From contig CAVLBP010000011.1 in the NCBI GenBank assembly GCA_963661325.1, forward strand, positions 1-31,033: a DNA stretch of 31,033 bases, read 5' to 3'. Shown here piece after piece: positions 30,651 through 31,033 of this stretch (positions are counted from its first letter, which is position 1; every line of letters begins with the position of its first letter). A model generated the notes under the pieces. That model did not search any database and was not told where the DNA came from. It worked only from the letters and a program-made list of their open reading frames with translations. The position numbers and the translations under genes were made by a program. Source of the DNA: Pararoseburia sp963661325. GTDB lineage: Bacteria > Bacillota > Clostridia > Lachnospirales > Lachnospiraceae.

Positions 30651-31033
30651 TTGGCTAATACAAAGTATTACGGAACAGGAAGAAGAAAATCATCTGTTGC
30701 TAGAGTATATTTAGTACCTGGAACAGGTAAGATCACAATCAATAAAAGAGATATCGATGAGTATCTTGGACTTGAGACTTTAAAGGTTGTTGTTCGTCAG
30801 CCACTCGTTGCTACAGACAATCTTGACAAGTTTGACGTTTTAGTAAACGTCAAGGGTGGCGGTTACACAGGTCAGGCTGGCGCCATCAGACACGGTATTG
30901 CTAGAGCATTACTTCAGGTAGATGCTGATTACAGACCAGTTCTGAAGTCTAACGGATATCTTACAAGAGATCCTAGAATGAAAGAACGTAAGAAGTACGG
31001 CTTGAAGGCAGCTCGTAGAGCACCACAGTTCTC
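30651..31033 (+). CDS. rpsI: 30S ribosomal protein S9, cut by the window end
   Basis: The frame opens with TTG at 30651, ten bases after a strong AAGGAGG (30635-30641), and reads MANTKYYGTGRRKSSVARVY, a typical S9 N-terminus. LVNVKGGGYTGQAGAIRHGI and the RDPRMKERKKYGLKAARRAP end follow. About 127 codons are present, so only the last few residues, including the basic tail that reaches the P-site tRNA, lie beyond the window. The TTG start is supported by the binding-site distance and by the absence of an ATG near it. Confidence 0.95.
   Translation, partial: MANTKYYGTGRRKSSVARVYLVPGTGKITINKRDIDEYLGLETLKVVVRQPLVATDNLDKFDVLVNVKGGGYTGQAGAIRHGIARALLQVDADYRPVLKSNGYLTRDPRMKERKKYGLKAARRAPQF

Noticed and set aside
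1..31033. Mobile elements, CRISPR arrays, tRNA or rRNA genes
   Set aside because: No transposase, integrase, regular spaced repeats, tRNA arm sequences or rRNA-like stretches were seen.

Overview
The window looks like an ordinary chromosomal segment of a gut-type Firmicute, most likely family Lachnospiraceae (class Clostridia). I infer this from the ecfA1-ecfA2-ecfT-truA-rplM-rpsI gene string, the VanW, HD-GYP and sodium:alanine symporter proteins, strong AGGAGG-type ribosome binding sites, TTGACA/TATAAT promoters and moderate GC content. I see no phage, insertion sequence, CRISPR array, tRNA or rRNA. The content is mainly housekeeping, with several small regulated cassettes. I did not find a large undescribed system; the best leads are small genes and cis-regulatory sites.

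Left part (1-8200). A possible structured RNA with a strong terminator (about 66-226) is followed by the broken 3' end of a threonine/serine exporter subunit and its intact small partner subunit. A convergent membrane-anchored protein with three Asp-box repeats follows. Divergent from it is a marR-MATE efflux operon whose consensus promoter is overlapped by a perfect inverted repeat. Then come a LysR regulator, a carboxymuconolactone decarboxylase/cupin fusion, and (minus strand) a threonyl-tRNA synthetase that lacks the N-terminal TGS domain.

Middle (8200-17300). An ECF sigma factor and its multi-spanning zinc-finger anti-sigma factor are preceded by an ECF-type promoter that suggests autoregulation. 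They are followed by a HIT protein, a GH3 glycosidase with its domains in swapped order, a sodium:alanine symporter on the minus strand, a CopZ-like chaperone behind a CsoR-type copper operator, and a CtpE-like (probably calcium) P-type ATPase.

Right part (17300-31033). A five-gene unit (thioredoxin, HdeD-like membrane protein, 76-residue protein, HD-GYP phosphodiesterase, TetR regulator) starts from a promoter inside the end of the ATPase gene. Next are a divergent MntP-like membrane protein with a Cys cluster, a TPR membrane protein, a 35-residue membrane peptide, and a secreted VanW protein with an Ala/Gln tail. An eight-gene run follows (AIR-synthase-like, Lrp/AsnC regulator, aminotransferase, trmL, ecfA1, ecfA2, ecfT, truA) with gaps of no more than 27 bases and several overlaps. 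The window ends with rplM-rpsI, behind a perfect consensus promoter and a structured leader of the kind used for L13 autoregulation; rpsI is cut by the window edge.
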